DNA of 26,208 nucleotides, taken from positions 1 to 26,208 of the IMG/VR virus record IMGVR_UViG_3300042474_000309; one strand, given 5' to 3'. Within the stretch, counting starts at the first letter, position 1, and every line of letters begins with the position of its first letter. Both the position numbers and the translations under genes were made by a program. Below, piece after piece: positions 15,601 to 20,972 of this stretch. This DNA comes from a virus. Below the pieces are notes generated by a model. That model was not told the DNA's origin and made no database searches. It was given only the letters and a program-made list of their open reading frames with translations.

Positions 15601-16073
15601 AAATAAGTGATAACGGCATCAAGCTAATTGAGTTTTTTGAGGGATTAAGACTTAAACCATACCTATGTAGTGCAAAAGTACCAACTATTGGTATCGGAAC
15701 AACCATTTATCCTAATGGCAAAAAAGTAACAATTAAAGATGCTCCTATCACAAAGGAACAAGCATACGAATACCTTAGACACGATATATCTAAGTTTGAA
15801 AAAGACCTAAACTTTCTATTAGGCAAAACCATAGTCAATCAAAACCAATTTGATGCTTTATTATCCTTTGGGTATAATGTTGGAATGGATATAGATTCTG
15901 ACACTAAAGCAGAGGGTCTTGGAGATTCTACATTACTCAAAAAAGTAAAAATAAATCCAAATGACCAAACTATTAAAGCAGAATTTTTAAAGTGGAATAA
16001 GGCTGGTGGAGTGGTTGTAAATGGCCTAACAATTAGAAGAAACAAAGAAGCAGATTTGTATTTTAAAAAATAA
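15597..16073 (+). CDS. Endolysin, GH24 lysozyme
   Basis: A 158-residue muramidase. The start, KLIEFFEGLRLKPYL, holds the catalytic glutamate E15, followed by C24 and T30 (VPTIGIGTT). The E-x8-C-x5-T spacing matches the Glu/Cys/Thr form known from P1 and lambdoid 21 lysozymes, rather than Glu/Asp/Thr of T4. The FDALLSFGYNVG and LKWNKAGGVVVNGLTIRR blocks are family hallmarks. There is no signal peptide or SAR-like helix, so the enzyme is cytoplasmic until the holin opens the membrane. ATGA overlap with the holin. Confidence 0.93.
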   Translation: MKISDNGIKLIEFFEGLRLKPYLCSAKVPTIGIGTTIYPNGKKVTIKDAPITKEQAYEYLRHDISKFEKDLNFLLGKTIVNQNQFDALLSFGYNVGMDIDSDTKAEGLGDSTLLKKVKINPNDQTIKAEFLKWNKAGGVVVNGLTIRRNKEADLYFKK

Positions 16074-16101
16074 TCTCTAACTTGCAGAAAATTAAGGGAT
16101 T

Positions 16102-16242
16102 ATGCGTTACAAATCTAACGACCTAATTGTATGGAATGGAATTATCACTTATTACTCCATTATCAAGCCCCTATTGAGTTCCAGCGATTCAATAGACTTT
16201 GCACAGCACGAAGATATTTTACTTTATAACTCATTTGTATGA
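16102..16242 (+). CDS. Small hypothetical protein
   Basis: A 46-residue protein (MRYKSNDLIVWNGIITYYSI at its start) in the gap between lysozyme and phosphoesterase. Its TGA overlaps the next ATG by 4 bp (ATGA), the same coupling used throughout this phage, which is the main argument that it is real. It contains aromatic residues and one mildly hydrophobic stretch but no convincing membrane helix. No known family. Confidence 0.45.
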   Translation: MRYKSNDLIVWNGIITYYSIIKPLLSSSDSIDFAQHEDILLYNSFV

Positions 16243-17105
16243 ACGCAAACAGACCAAGACCAAGACTTAGCCTTACTGAATTAAATGTTAGGCAACAAAA
16301 ACAATTATGGGATAAAAAACTTTATTCTGTAATGATTTTCTCCGATGTACACGGATGGTTAGCCGACCTAAGAACATTAAGATGTATTAACAGCATCCTA
16401 AAAGACAATAAATTTGATGAAGTATGTATCAATGGAGATATTGTAGATATGCCATTTTTGTCTAAACATACCCAAAAACTATATATGGATGGCATTTTGA
16501 ACGGCTATACAGAGATTGGAGAGATTGATTATACGGTAGAACAAATTTTAAAGCCTTTAAGGTTAAGCACAGATGCAGAGATTCGCATTAGAACTGGAAA
16601 CCACGATGAAAGGATTACAAAGCCTAACTTATTGGGAGATAAGCAGTTAAAAAACTTAGCTATTCTTTACAATAACTTCCAGACTACTAAGCTTGAGGAA
16701 ATGCTTCAATTAGAGGCTTTAGGGATGATTTATGACCCTTCTGATGTATTTACCTACTTTGATATATTTGATATAACACACGGCCTTAAATTGGCTAAGA
16801 ACGCAGCAGAACAGAACATAAAGGATTATATGTCATCTGGCTCTACTGGCCACACCCATAGACTAAACTCTAAATACCTTACAAATAGGAAAGCTCCTTA
16901 TGTTTGGTTAGAATCTGGATGTACCAGATTAATCAATCAAGTGGAATATTTGCCTACTGGAGTGGTAGCAGACTGGCAAAATGGCTTTGTAACGGTGCAT
17001 TTCTGGGTAGATGGCGATAAAGTGCGTTTTTTTGCATCTCCACACATTATTATTGATGGAAGATGTTACTATAACGGAGTGGTTTACGACTTCAATAAAT
17101 CTTAA
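16239..17105 (+). CDS. Calcineurin-like metallophosphoesterase
   Basis: A 288-residue enzyme with the full metal-binding set: FSDVHGW (D and H, near residue 33), NGDIVDMP, GNHDER, DITHG and GHTHRL in the order expected for the family. These residues bind two metal ions and cleave phosphoesters. Substrate unknown: phage members act on DNA ends, nucleotides or protein phosphates. The final part (YYNGVVYDF) is beta-rich. It is coupled to the upstream small gene. Location between lysis genes and small late genes does not reveal its role. Confidence 0.9.
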   Translation: MNANRPRPRLSLTELNVRQQKQLWDKKLYSVMIFSDVHGWLADLRTLRCINSILKDNKFDEVCINGDIVDMPFLSKHTQKLYMDGILNGYTEIGEIDYTVEQILKPLRLSTDAEIRIRTGNHDERITKPNLLGDKQLKNLAILYNNFQTTKLEEMLQLEALGMIYDPSDVFTYFDIFDITHGLKLAKNAAEQNIKDYMSSGSTGHTHRLNSKYLTNRKAPYVWLESGCTRLINQVEYLPTGVVADWQNGFVTVHFWVDGDKVRFFASPHIIIDGRCYYNGVVYDFNKS

Positions 17106-17125
17106 AATCTTCGTATTTTTATGTT

Positions 17126-17347
17126 ATGGCTGATAACATAGAAAACATAGATGATATTGAGGAAGTAACTGATGACCAAACTCTCGCAGAAATAGATTTA
17201 TTTTGGGGGATGTTTAAAGATACAGAGGAGATGTCTTTTACTTTTTATAATTCACAATTTAAAGTAGATTTGCAAATGCAATTAATGCGAATGATTAAAA
17301 CACGATTGAATTTTTTAGATTATGACCAAGAGGATGAAACTAATTGA
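17126..17347 (+). CDS. Acidic hypothetical protein
   Basis: A 73-residue strongly acidic protein (MADNIENIDDIEEVTDDQTL at its start) with one possible amphipathic helix (QFKVDLQMQLMRMIKTRLNF). No recognised family. It overlaps the next small coiled-coil ORF by 14 bp. Short acidic phage proteins sometimes act as DNA mimics or inhibitors, but nothing specific supports that here. Confidence 0.6.
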   Translation: MADNIENIDDIEEVTDDQTLAEIDLFWGMFKDTEEMSFTFYNSQFKVDLQMQLMRMIKTRLNFLDYDQEDETN

Positions 17348-17459
17348 AAGACTACAAGAACTATATTCAGAAATAGAATTACTTAAAAGAGAAATAATAA
17401 AAGAAACTAACTTAGAAAAACAAAAAGAAAAACAGAATGAAAAGTATCGAAGAAATTAA
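17334..17459 (+). CDS. Small coiled-coil protein
   Basis: A 41-residue ORF from ATG 17334 (MKLIERLQELYSEIELLKRE) to TAA 17459, too short for most gene callers. It is almost all Leu/Ile/Glu/Lys and should form a single coiled-coil helix. It overlaps the genes on both sides (14 bp and 23 bp), filling what would otherwise be an 89-bp gap. Low sequence complexity keeps confidence moderate. Confidence 0.4.
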   Translation: MKLIERLQELYSEIELLKREIIKETNLEKQKEKQNEKYRRN

Positions 17460-17775
17460 CCGACTTGAAAATTGTGAATGTGATGTTACTTGCCATAATT
17501 GCACAGAAAAATACAGACCTCATACAGAAGAAGCTAAAGTCCCATTAACTGGCGAACAGATAGCTGATGCAGTATTAAAGCCAAATTATTATAAAGCACA
17601 AATTAAAGGGGTTGAAATAGATGTTTATGATATATCTGATGCCTACAATTTAAACAACTATAAGTTTAATGCACTTAAATACATTTTGAGGGCTGGGAAA
17701 AAAGATTCTTTAATACAAGACTTAAAAAAAGCTATTAGGTGTTTAGAAAGAAACATTGAAAAAGAAATGTTGTAA
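17437..17775 (+). CDS. DUF3310 family protein (phage nucleotide-kinase-like)
   Basis: A 112-residue protein. The last 65 residues, KPNYYKAQIKGVEIDVYDIS then NLNNYKFNALKYILRAGKKD and LKKAIRCLERNIEKE, match the DUF3310 signature (NYY, NALKYI-RAGKK, LKKA-LER). The N-terminal part holds CECDVTCHNC, a possible metal site not usual for the domain. DUF3310 proteins are widespread in phages and are sometimes annotated as nucleotide kinases, a label without solid proof. It begins 23 bp before the upstream ORF ends. Confidence 0.85.
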   Translation: MKSIEEINRLENCECDVTCHNCTEKYRPHTEEAKVPLTGEQIADAVLKPNYYKAQIKGVEIDVYDISDAYNLNNYKFNALKYILRAGKKDSLIQDLKKAIRCLERNIEKEML

Positions 17776-17799
17776 TTTCAACATAAAATCATACCTTTG
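17770..17799 (+). promoter_or_regulatory. Promoter with -33 TTG and -7 TACCTTTG
   Basis: TTG at 17770-17772 is followed after 19 bp by TACCTTTG at 17792-17799, the classic Bacteroidota layout. The start would fall near 17803-17805, leaving only a few bases before ATG 17807, a nearly leaderless message. It would drive the small gene at 17807 and the spanin. Confidence 0.7.
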
Positions 17800-17806
17800 T
17801 CGCCCT

Positions 17807-17968
17807 ATGACAGAAGAACAAGAATTAATATCGTTAAAGAAAGAGATTGAGCAATTAAAAGAAATTGTTAAAAACAGAGAAAAAAGATATGAAGAAATTT
17901 ATAATGTATTTATTACTAATGGTAGTAGTTTTACTACTTTACTCTTGCAAGACCAAGACTGTTGTTAA
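17807..17968 (+). CDS. Small coiled-coil protein overlapping the spanin
   Basis: A 53-residue ORF from ATG 17807 (MTEEQELISLKKEIEQLKEI); the ATG at 17756 upstream lies before the promoter and is rejected. An N-terminal coiled coil is followed by a Thr/Leu tail ending DQDCC. About half of it overlaps the spanin gene in another frame. It is the first gene downstream of the promoter at 17770. Function unknown; it could modulate spanin translation. Confidence 0.5.
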   Translation: MTEEQELISLKKEIEQLKEIVKNREKRYEEIYNVFITNGSSFTTLLLQDQDCC

Positions 17969-18308
17969 GGTTGAAAAAGAAGTAGTTACCGAGATTAAAG
18001 AGGTAGTTAATACAGTTTATACCGATACTGGAAAGATAATTACAAAGACAGAATATATCTACGAGGTTAAGTATGATACTATCAATAAAACCTATTATTC
18101 TGTAATTACTAAGGTACTTGAGAATAAGAACGAAAATAAGGCGATTTCAGCCAATAAGAAGGAAGATAGGGTAGTTGTACAAAAAGCAAAAGAAAGTTCA
18201 AAGGAGGTCATTAAAAAGGCTTCATTTAGCGATATGGTATCTAATTGGGTTATAGTCCTTGTTTTAGGGTTTGTTGGATATTTATTAATAAGAAAGTATA
18301 TATTATAA
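17889..18308 (+). CDS. Unimolecular spanin (u-spanin)-like lipoprotein
   Basis: A 139-residue protein. I start at ATG 17889 because MKKFIMYLLLMVVVLLLYSC is a lipoprotein signal ending in a lipobox cysteine C20 (LYSC; Tyr at -2 is unusual). The ORF opens at 17865 but that adds only charged residues. The middle region (about 25-105) is charged with beta-like and coiled-coil-like stretches. A C-terminal hydrophobic helix (NWVIVLVLGFVGYLLIRKYI) ends the protein. Outer-membrane lipid anchor plus inner-membrane helix in one chain is the u-spanin layout of phage T1 gp11, which fuses the two membranes at the end of lysis. It sits about 1.8 kb from holin and endolysin. Confidence 0.75.
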   Translation: MKKFIMYLLLMVVVLLLYSCKTKTVVKVEKEVVTEIKEVVNTVYTDTGKIITKTEYIYEVKYDTINKTYYSVITKVLENKNENKAISANKKEDRVVVQKAKESSKEVIKKASFSDMVSNWVIVLVLGFVGYLLIRKYIL

Positions 18309-18318
18309 AAAAAGTTTA

Positions 18319-18326
18319 TACCTTTG
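18319..18326 (+). promoter_or_regulatory. -7 promoter box (TACCTTTG)
   Basis: TACCTTTG fits TAnnTTTG and lies 10 bp after the spanin stop. No -33 box at the normal distance. It would make an RNA of about 65 nt ending at the terminator at 18369. The alternative is that the terminator simply ends the spanin message. Confidence 0.4.
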
Positions 18327-18368
18327 CATTGTTTTAAGTTTTTAAGGTAAATAGTTTTGGTTTAGGGA

Positions 18369-18395
18369 AGCTCCACTTTATGTGGGGCTTTTTTT
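18369..18395 (+). terminator. Rho-independent terminator
   Basis: AGCTCCAC (18369-18376) pairs with GTGGGGCT (18382-18389), one G-U pair, loop TTTAT, then a run of T. The promoter box TATATTTG begins two bases after the T-run. Confidence 0.9.
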
Positions 18396-18396
18396 G

Positions 18397-18404
18397 TATA
18401 TTTG
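18397..18404 (+). promoter_or_regulatory. -7 promoter box (TATATTTG) for RNA at 18409
   Basis: Exact TAnnTTTG match. The predicted start 4-6 bases downstream falls at 18408-18410, exactly where the first stem arm (GAGGG) of the downstream RNA begins. No recognisable -33 box. Confidence 0.55.
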
Positions 18405-18408
18405 CATT

Positions 18409-18553
18409 GAGGGTCATATAGTAAATTTAAGCCAATTATATACACATTGCACTTAAAAAGTATTAAAGAGGTAGTGTATAATCTCCTCCCTCGCTTTACA
18501 TTAGCAATAATGTAAATTAAAACAACCCTTGAGCAATCTTGGGTTGTTTTTTT
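18409..18553 (+). ncRNA. Candidate structured small RNA (about 145 nt)
   Basis: No credible ORF. The predicted 5' end GAGGG (18409-18413) pairs with CCCTC (18488-18492). Nested inside, TATACAC (18439-18445) pairs with GTGTATA (18474-18480). Next comes a perfect 7-bp hairpin TTACATT/AATGTAA (18496-18502 with 18509-18515), and then the terminator stem (18519-18528 with 18541-18550). A promoter, nested stems and a terminator in about 160 bp make a small RNA gene likely. Target or ligand unknown. It does not look like tmRNA or tRNA. Confidence 0.6.
18519..18553 (+). terminator. Rho-independent terminator of the 18409 RNA
   Basis: AAAACAACCC pairs with GGGTTGTTTT (10 bp) around a 12-nt loop, followed by T to 18553. 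The next promoter box begins at 18555. Confidence 0.85.
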
Positions 18554-18554
18554 G

Positions 18555-18562
18555 TATATTTG
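18555..18562 (+). promoter_or_regulatory. -7 promoter box (TATATTTG) for the 18581 gene
   Basis: Exact match one base after the preceding terminator. Predicted start near 18566-18568 gives a leader of about 13-15 nt before ATG 18581. Confidence 0.55.
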
Positions 18563-18580
18563 TATATAAAATTTAAAGAT

Positions 18581-18757
18581 ATGCTAAGAAAAGCAAAAGG
18601 AGCATCAAAGAAAGCTGTACAATCAGCTATTTCCTATAACATTAAAGATTTAATGAAAGACAATAAAAAGTCTGGTAAAGCAAGAGGTGCTGGTGGAAAA
18701 GTAAGGCCAATGAATCAAATTTTGGCTATTGCTATCTCAAAAGCTAAAGGAAAATAA
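18581..18757 (+). CDS. Small basic protein, DUF6496-like
   Basis: A 58-residue Lys-rich protein starting at ATG 18581 (MLRKAKGASKKAVQSAISYN). The ORF continues upstream to 18539 but that stretch lies in the terminator and promoter. The end, MNQILAIAISKAKGK, resembles DUF6496-type phage proteins in which a QAVAIALSKAGK-like helix ends the chain. It has its own promoter box and stands alone between two candidate RNA genes. Its basic nature suggests nucleic-acid binding, and it could bind the neighbouring RNAs, which is speculation. Confidence 0.65.
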   Translation: MLRKAKGASKKAVQSAISYNIKDLMKDNKKSGKARGAGGKVRPMNQILAIAISKAKGK

Positions 18758-18766
18758 AAAATATAG

Positions 18767-18800
18767 TTTGCATTTAATATCAAAATTATTGCTATTTTTG
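18767..18800 (+). promoter_or_regulatory. Promoter TTTG / TATTTTTG for RNA at 18805
   Basis: TATTTTTG at 18793-18800 fits the -7 box; TTTG at 18767-18770 is 22 bp upstream, slightly longer than usual. Start expected near 18804-18806. Confidence 0.5.
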
Positions 18801-18804
18801 CATA

Positions 18805-18996
18805 TAAAATTGTAACAACTAACTAAAAATATTACGGTGGGTGCAACTCGGTTTACGGCTTATTGCACATAGCTTCCTACCTTGTTGCTTCAGCAATGAA
18901 ATAGTGCAGACCCATTGTAGTCTAAGTTCCAGCTCGTTGCCAACAACTTGTTGTCGCTTAGTATCCCCCGAAGAGTAAAATCTTAGGGGGTTTTTT
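18805..18996 (+). ncRNA. Candidate structured small RNA (about 190 nt)
   Basis: A non-coding stretch with higher GC than its surroundings and dense pairing. GGTGGG (18836-18841) pairs with CCTACC (18876-18881) and continues inward with TGCAA/TTGCA (18842-18846 with 18863-18867). TTGC-TTCA-GCAA follows (18885-18896). CTAAG (18922-18926) pairs with CTTAG (18957-18961) around a CAACA/TGTTG hairpin (18941-18953). The RNA ends in a strong terminator. An alternative fold pairs TGGGT (18838) with ACCCA (18910). Together with the promoter this is a good independent RNA gene. A 6S-like or other regulatory class cannot be assigned by eye. Confidence 0.65.
18965..18996 (+). terminator. Rho-independent terminator of the 18805 RNA
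   Basis: CCCCC (18965-18969) pairs with GGGGG (18986-18990), with an inner AAGA/TCTT stem and loop GTAAAA, then TTTTTT. Very strong for this AT-rich genome. Confidence 0.92.
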
Positions 18997-19007
18997 GTTT
19001 AAATAAG

Positions 19008-19027
19008 TTTTGTACGCTTTTTTGTAC
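19008..19027 (+). repeat. Direct repeat TTTTGTAC, possible operator
   Basis: TTTTGTAC occurs at 19008-19015 and 19020-19027, 12 bp start to start, about one helical turn. It lies 30 bp upstream of the -33 box of the promoter at 19057, where an activator could bind. The unit includes the palindrome GTAC. Only two copies, so chance is possible. Confidence 0.35.
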
Positions 19028-19056
19028 ATACATAGAAACATACTTTTATAAAAAAG

Positions 19057-19087
19057 TTTGCATATATAAAAAACATTATTACCTTTG
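19057..19087 (+). promoter_or_regulatory. Consensus promoter TTTG-N19-TACCTTTG
   Basis: TTTG at 19057-19060 and TACCTTTG at 19080-19087 with exactly 19 bp between: the best match to the Bacteroidota consensus in the window. Start expected near 19091-19093. Confidence 0.8.
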
Positions 19088-19090
19088 CAG

Positions 19091-19193
19091 TATCAAAGAG
19101 TATTTGTTCGGACAAGCAGATACCCTTTCGAAGGGAAAAGAGAGAAAGAAATAAAATTGGAGTTAAGGTGTCCGACTTAGCTCCTTTTTTTTT
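19091..19193 (+). ncRNA. Attenuator/riboswitch-like RNA with terminator
   Basis: GTATC (19090-19094) pairs with GATAC (19119-19123), enclosing a TTGT-TCGG-ACAA tetraloop hairpin (19104-19115). CCCTT-TCG-AAGGG (19123-19135) follows. An A-rich linker leads to a terminator: GGAGTTAAG (19159-19167) with CTTAGCTCC (19176-19184), one G-U pair, then nine T. The terminator loop contains TGTCCGA (19169-19175), fully complementary to TCGGACA (19108-19114) in the upstream hairpin, giving a 7-bp pseudoknot or alternative pairing. Promoter, aptamer-sized fold and terminator are the parts of a transcription attenuator; it could equally be a free small RNA. Confidence 0.6.
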
Positions 19194-19529
19194 GACATTT
19201 TTTGAGGTCTTTAAAGGGTTGAATCCTCGGTAGCTATACGAATCTACCAAAATGAACGGCCAAGTTTAACTAAATTAGAGCTTTTGCAGAAAGAAACTGT
19301 AAAAGAAAATATCAAATGTTTAAAGAGTGTGCAATGCTAAAGGGAGCAACACACGACAATAAAAAAGATTACAAACATTTGCCTTCGGATTAAGGATATT
19401 TAGAATAAGCATTGAATTAGCATCGTTAAATAAAAGCTAAGGACATTTAATAAATCGGTCATCTGCGATGATTAATAGAGATTTATTGGATATAACCCTA
19501 CTATGGAATTAACTTAAAAAACAAATAAA
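19194..19529 (+). other. Non-coding stretch with further hairpins
   Basis: No credible ORF over 336 bp and no exact TAnnTTTG box. Hairpins seen: GGTAG/CTACC (19229-19233 with 19244-19248); GTGTG plus TGCT paired with AGCA plus CACAC (19327-19354); and AATAAATC/GATTTATT (19449-19456 with 19480-19487) enclosing TCATC-TGC-GATGA (19459-19471). It would be the long 5' leader of the small gene at 19530 if transcription reads through the terminator at 19159-19193. Confidence 0.45.
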
Positions 19530-19625
19530 ATGGAAGATTTAAAAGAACACCAGTATTGGATTGACAAACAAGAAGATTTAGCAAGTGATTGCGAAAATAA
19601 TGATATTGAACAATGCGAAGATTAA
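19530..19625 (+). CDS. Acidic 31-residue protein
   Basis: ATG 19530 to TAA 19625, beginning MEDLKEHQYWIDKQEDLASD and ending NDIEQCED. It is very acidic and presumably soluble. It overlaps the next small membrane-protein ORF by 13 bp, in the style of real genes here, and is preceded by an AAATAAA-type spacer common before Bacteroidota starts. Unknown function. Confidence 0.4.
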   Translation: MEDLKEHQYWIDKQEDLASDCENNDIEQCED

Positions 19626-19744
19626 CTTTATTAGAGTTATGCCTTATTTATGCTTTAAATATAGCTTTGATTATATTTGTAATTAAGATGATAATTAACG
19701 GATTTCTCTATGTATTAAGGTTTTATAATTTAGAATCATTCTAA
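19613..19744 (+). CDS. Small single-pass membrane protein
   Basis: A 43-residue ORF from ATG 19613, starting MRRLTLLELCLIYALNIALI, with one long hydrophobic helix (LIYALNIALIIFVIKMIING) after two arginines, then a short basic/aromatic tail. Topology inside-in with a transmembrane helix is likely. Location next to the early promoter suggests an early gene. Unknown function. Confidence 0.4.
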   Translation: MRRLTLLELCLIYALNIALIIFVIKMIINGFLYVLRFYNLESF

Positions 19745-19758
19745 ATTGCAAATAGTTC

Positions 19759-19789
19759 TTGACAGATGTTAAAATAAACCACACCTTTG
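19759..19789 (+). promoter_or_regulatory. Early-module promoter (TTG / CACCTTTG)
   Basis: TTG at 19759-19761, then 20 bp to CACCTTTG (19782-19789), a one-base variant of TAnnTTTG. Start near 19793-19795, leader about 16-18 nt to ATG 19811. It should drive the recombination and replication genes. Confidence 0.6.
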
Positions 19790-19810
19790 TCCTACCAAAA
19801 CAAAACGAAA

Positions 19811-20116
19811 ATGATAAAACTTAAACAACCACAAATTTTAGATGTTCAAGTGAACAACTTTAATTTCCAAGAGGAGTATCTCGTTTCTTATACAGATGGA
19901 GATATTATCTACCACCACGACTTTTTAGTTGCCGACCTTATTAAATGGGTTTGTAACAATCACTTAGTAGGCTATGGTGGAATGGTAGCATTAGAAATTA
20001 AATCTTCTAATCCTAATCAGAAAGAACCTATTATTGTTAGAGAGCCTTTGCAGACTTTCATTGAAGCAAACTACAAAGGTATTATTCAAAACCTATTAAC
20101 TCAAGCAAGTTTATGA
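19811..20116 (+). CDS. Hypothetical early protein
   Basis: A 101-residue protein from ATG 19811 (MIKLKQPQILDVQVNNFNFQ). The in-frame TTG at 19787 is inside the promoter box and rejected. The sequence looks beta-rich at first (EEYLVSYTDGDIIYHHDFLV) with helices later (IEANYKGIIQNLLTQAS). No family recognised. It overlaps the next gene by 4 bp and leads the ERF operon, so an accessory role in recombination is plausible. Confidence 0.65.
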   Translation: MIKLKQPQILDVQVNNFNFQEEYLVSYTDGDIIYHHDFLVADLIKWVCNNHLVGYGGMVALEIKSSNPNQKEPIIVREPLQTFIEANYKGIIQNLLTQASL

Positions 20117-20331
20117 TTATCACTTATAAAAACCATTTAGATGAGCAAGGCTTACCTAAAGTGCGAGAAGTTTTAGTCCAATCAAGTGTTGGAGTTCCTC
20201 CAGAGGAGTTAGGAATACAATTACATCAATGGGCATTATCAATTAGATGCCAATTAAATTTAGTTCATAAGAAACTATACAAATTAGAAAAAGAAACAAA
20301 CTATTTATTATTTAACCCAAAAACAAAATGA
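20113..20331 (+). CDS. Hypothetical early protein
   Basis: A 72-residue protein, MIITYKNHLDEQGLPKVREV at its start, with helices around EELGIQLHQWALSIRCQLNL and a charged C-terminus. No domain recognised. ATGA overlaps on both sides place it firmly in the operon between the 101-residue protein and the ERF gene. Confidence 0.65.
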   Translation: MIITYKNHLDEQGLPKVREVLVQSSVGVPPEELGIQLHQWALSIRCQLNLVHKKLYKLEKETNYLLFNPKTK

Positions 20332-20972
20332 AAGAGCTAATCGCAATCCAATCAGAGCTTAAAGCTCCAAAGAATTTAACAAATAACTTTGGTGGTTACA
20401 AATATCGTTCAGCAGAAGATATTTTAGAAGCATTAAAACCTTTATTAAAGAAATACAACTGCTATTTAACTCTATCTGATGAGTTAGTTAATATCGGAGA
20501 TAGATATTACATTAAAGCTACTGCTACTATTTATTCAGAGAAGCAACAAGTAAGTGTAACAGCTTATGCAAGAGAAGAAGAAAACAAGAAAGGTATGGAT
20601 GGTTCGCAGATAAGTGGAGCGTCAAGCTCATACTCACGGAAGTATTCGCTTAATGGGCTTTTTCTTATAGAAGATACAAAAGATAGTGATGCTACTAATA
20701 CTCACGATAAAGAAACTCAAGCTACTTATGTTCATGGTAGTAAATCAACTGGAGGTAATTCAATAGCTCATTTTACAAATCTTCAAAATAGTGTATCGGC
20801 TATTGCTGATAATGAAGTAACTCAAGTAAAGAAGAAGCCAGTATTACTTTTAAATACAGAAAACTTTGGTAACTGCCGTAAAGCTTACTTAAAAGATAAG
20901 TCTAACTTAGCAAAGATTTGCGAGAAGTACGAAGTAAGTAATGAAGTTCACTTTGCCTTAACTCAAGAATAA
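20328..20972 (+). CDS. erf: ERF family single-strand annealing protein
   Basis: A 214-residue protein with the ERF signature: GGYKYRSAEDILEALKPLLK (residues about 22-41), a variable beta part, and DGSQISGASSSYSRKYSLNG near 87-106 followed by LFLIEDTKDSD. ERF proteins coat single-stranded DNA and anneal homologous strands, replacing RecA in phage recombination and circularisation. The last 100 residues are a flexible linker and a small C-terminal region with a conserved helix. It is followed by an exonuclease gene (1-bp overlap) and an SSB-like gene, the usual partners. Confidence 0.92.
   Translation: MKELIAIQSELKAPKNLTNNFGGYKYRSAEDILEALKPLLKKYNCYLTLSDELVNIGDRYYIKATATIYSEKQQVSVTAYAREEENKKGMDGSQISGASSSYSRKYSLNGLFLIEDTKDSDATNTHDKETQATYVHGSKSTGGNSIAHFTNLQNSVSAIADNEVTQVKKKPVLLLNTENFGNCRKAYLKDKSNLAKICEKYEVSNEVHFALTQE

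Noticed and set aside
17756-17806. Longer N-terminus for the 17807 gene
   Set aside because: It overlaps the promoter at 17770-17799, which fits the consensus spacing exactly.
18999-19250. 83-residue minus-strand ORF
   Set aside because: It runs antisense across a consensus promoter, a structured RNA and a terminator on the plus strand, with no minus-strand promoter box or coding character.
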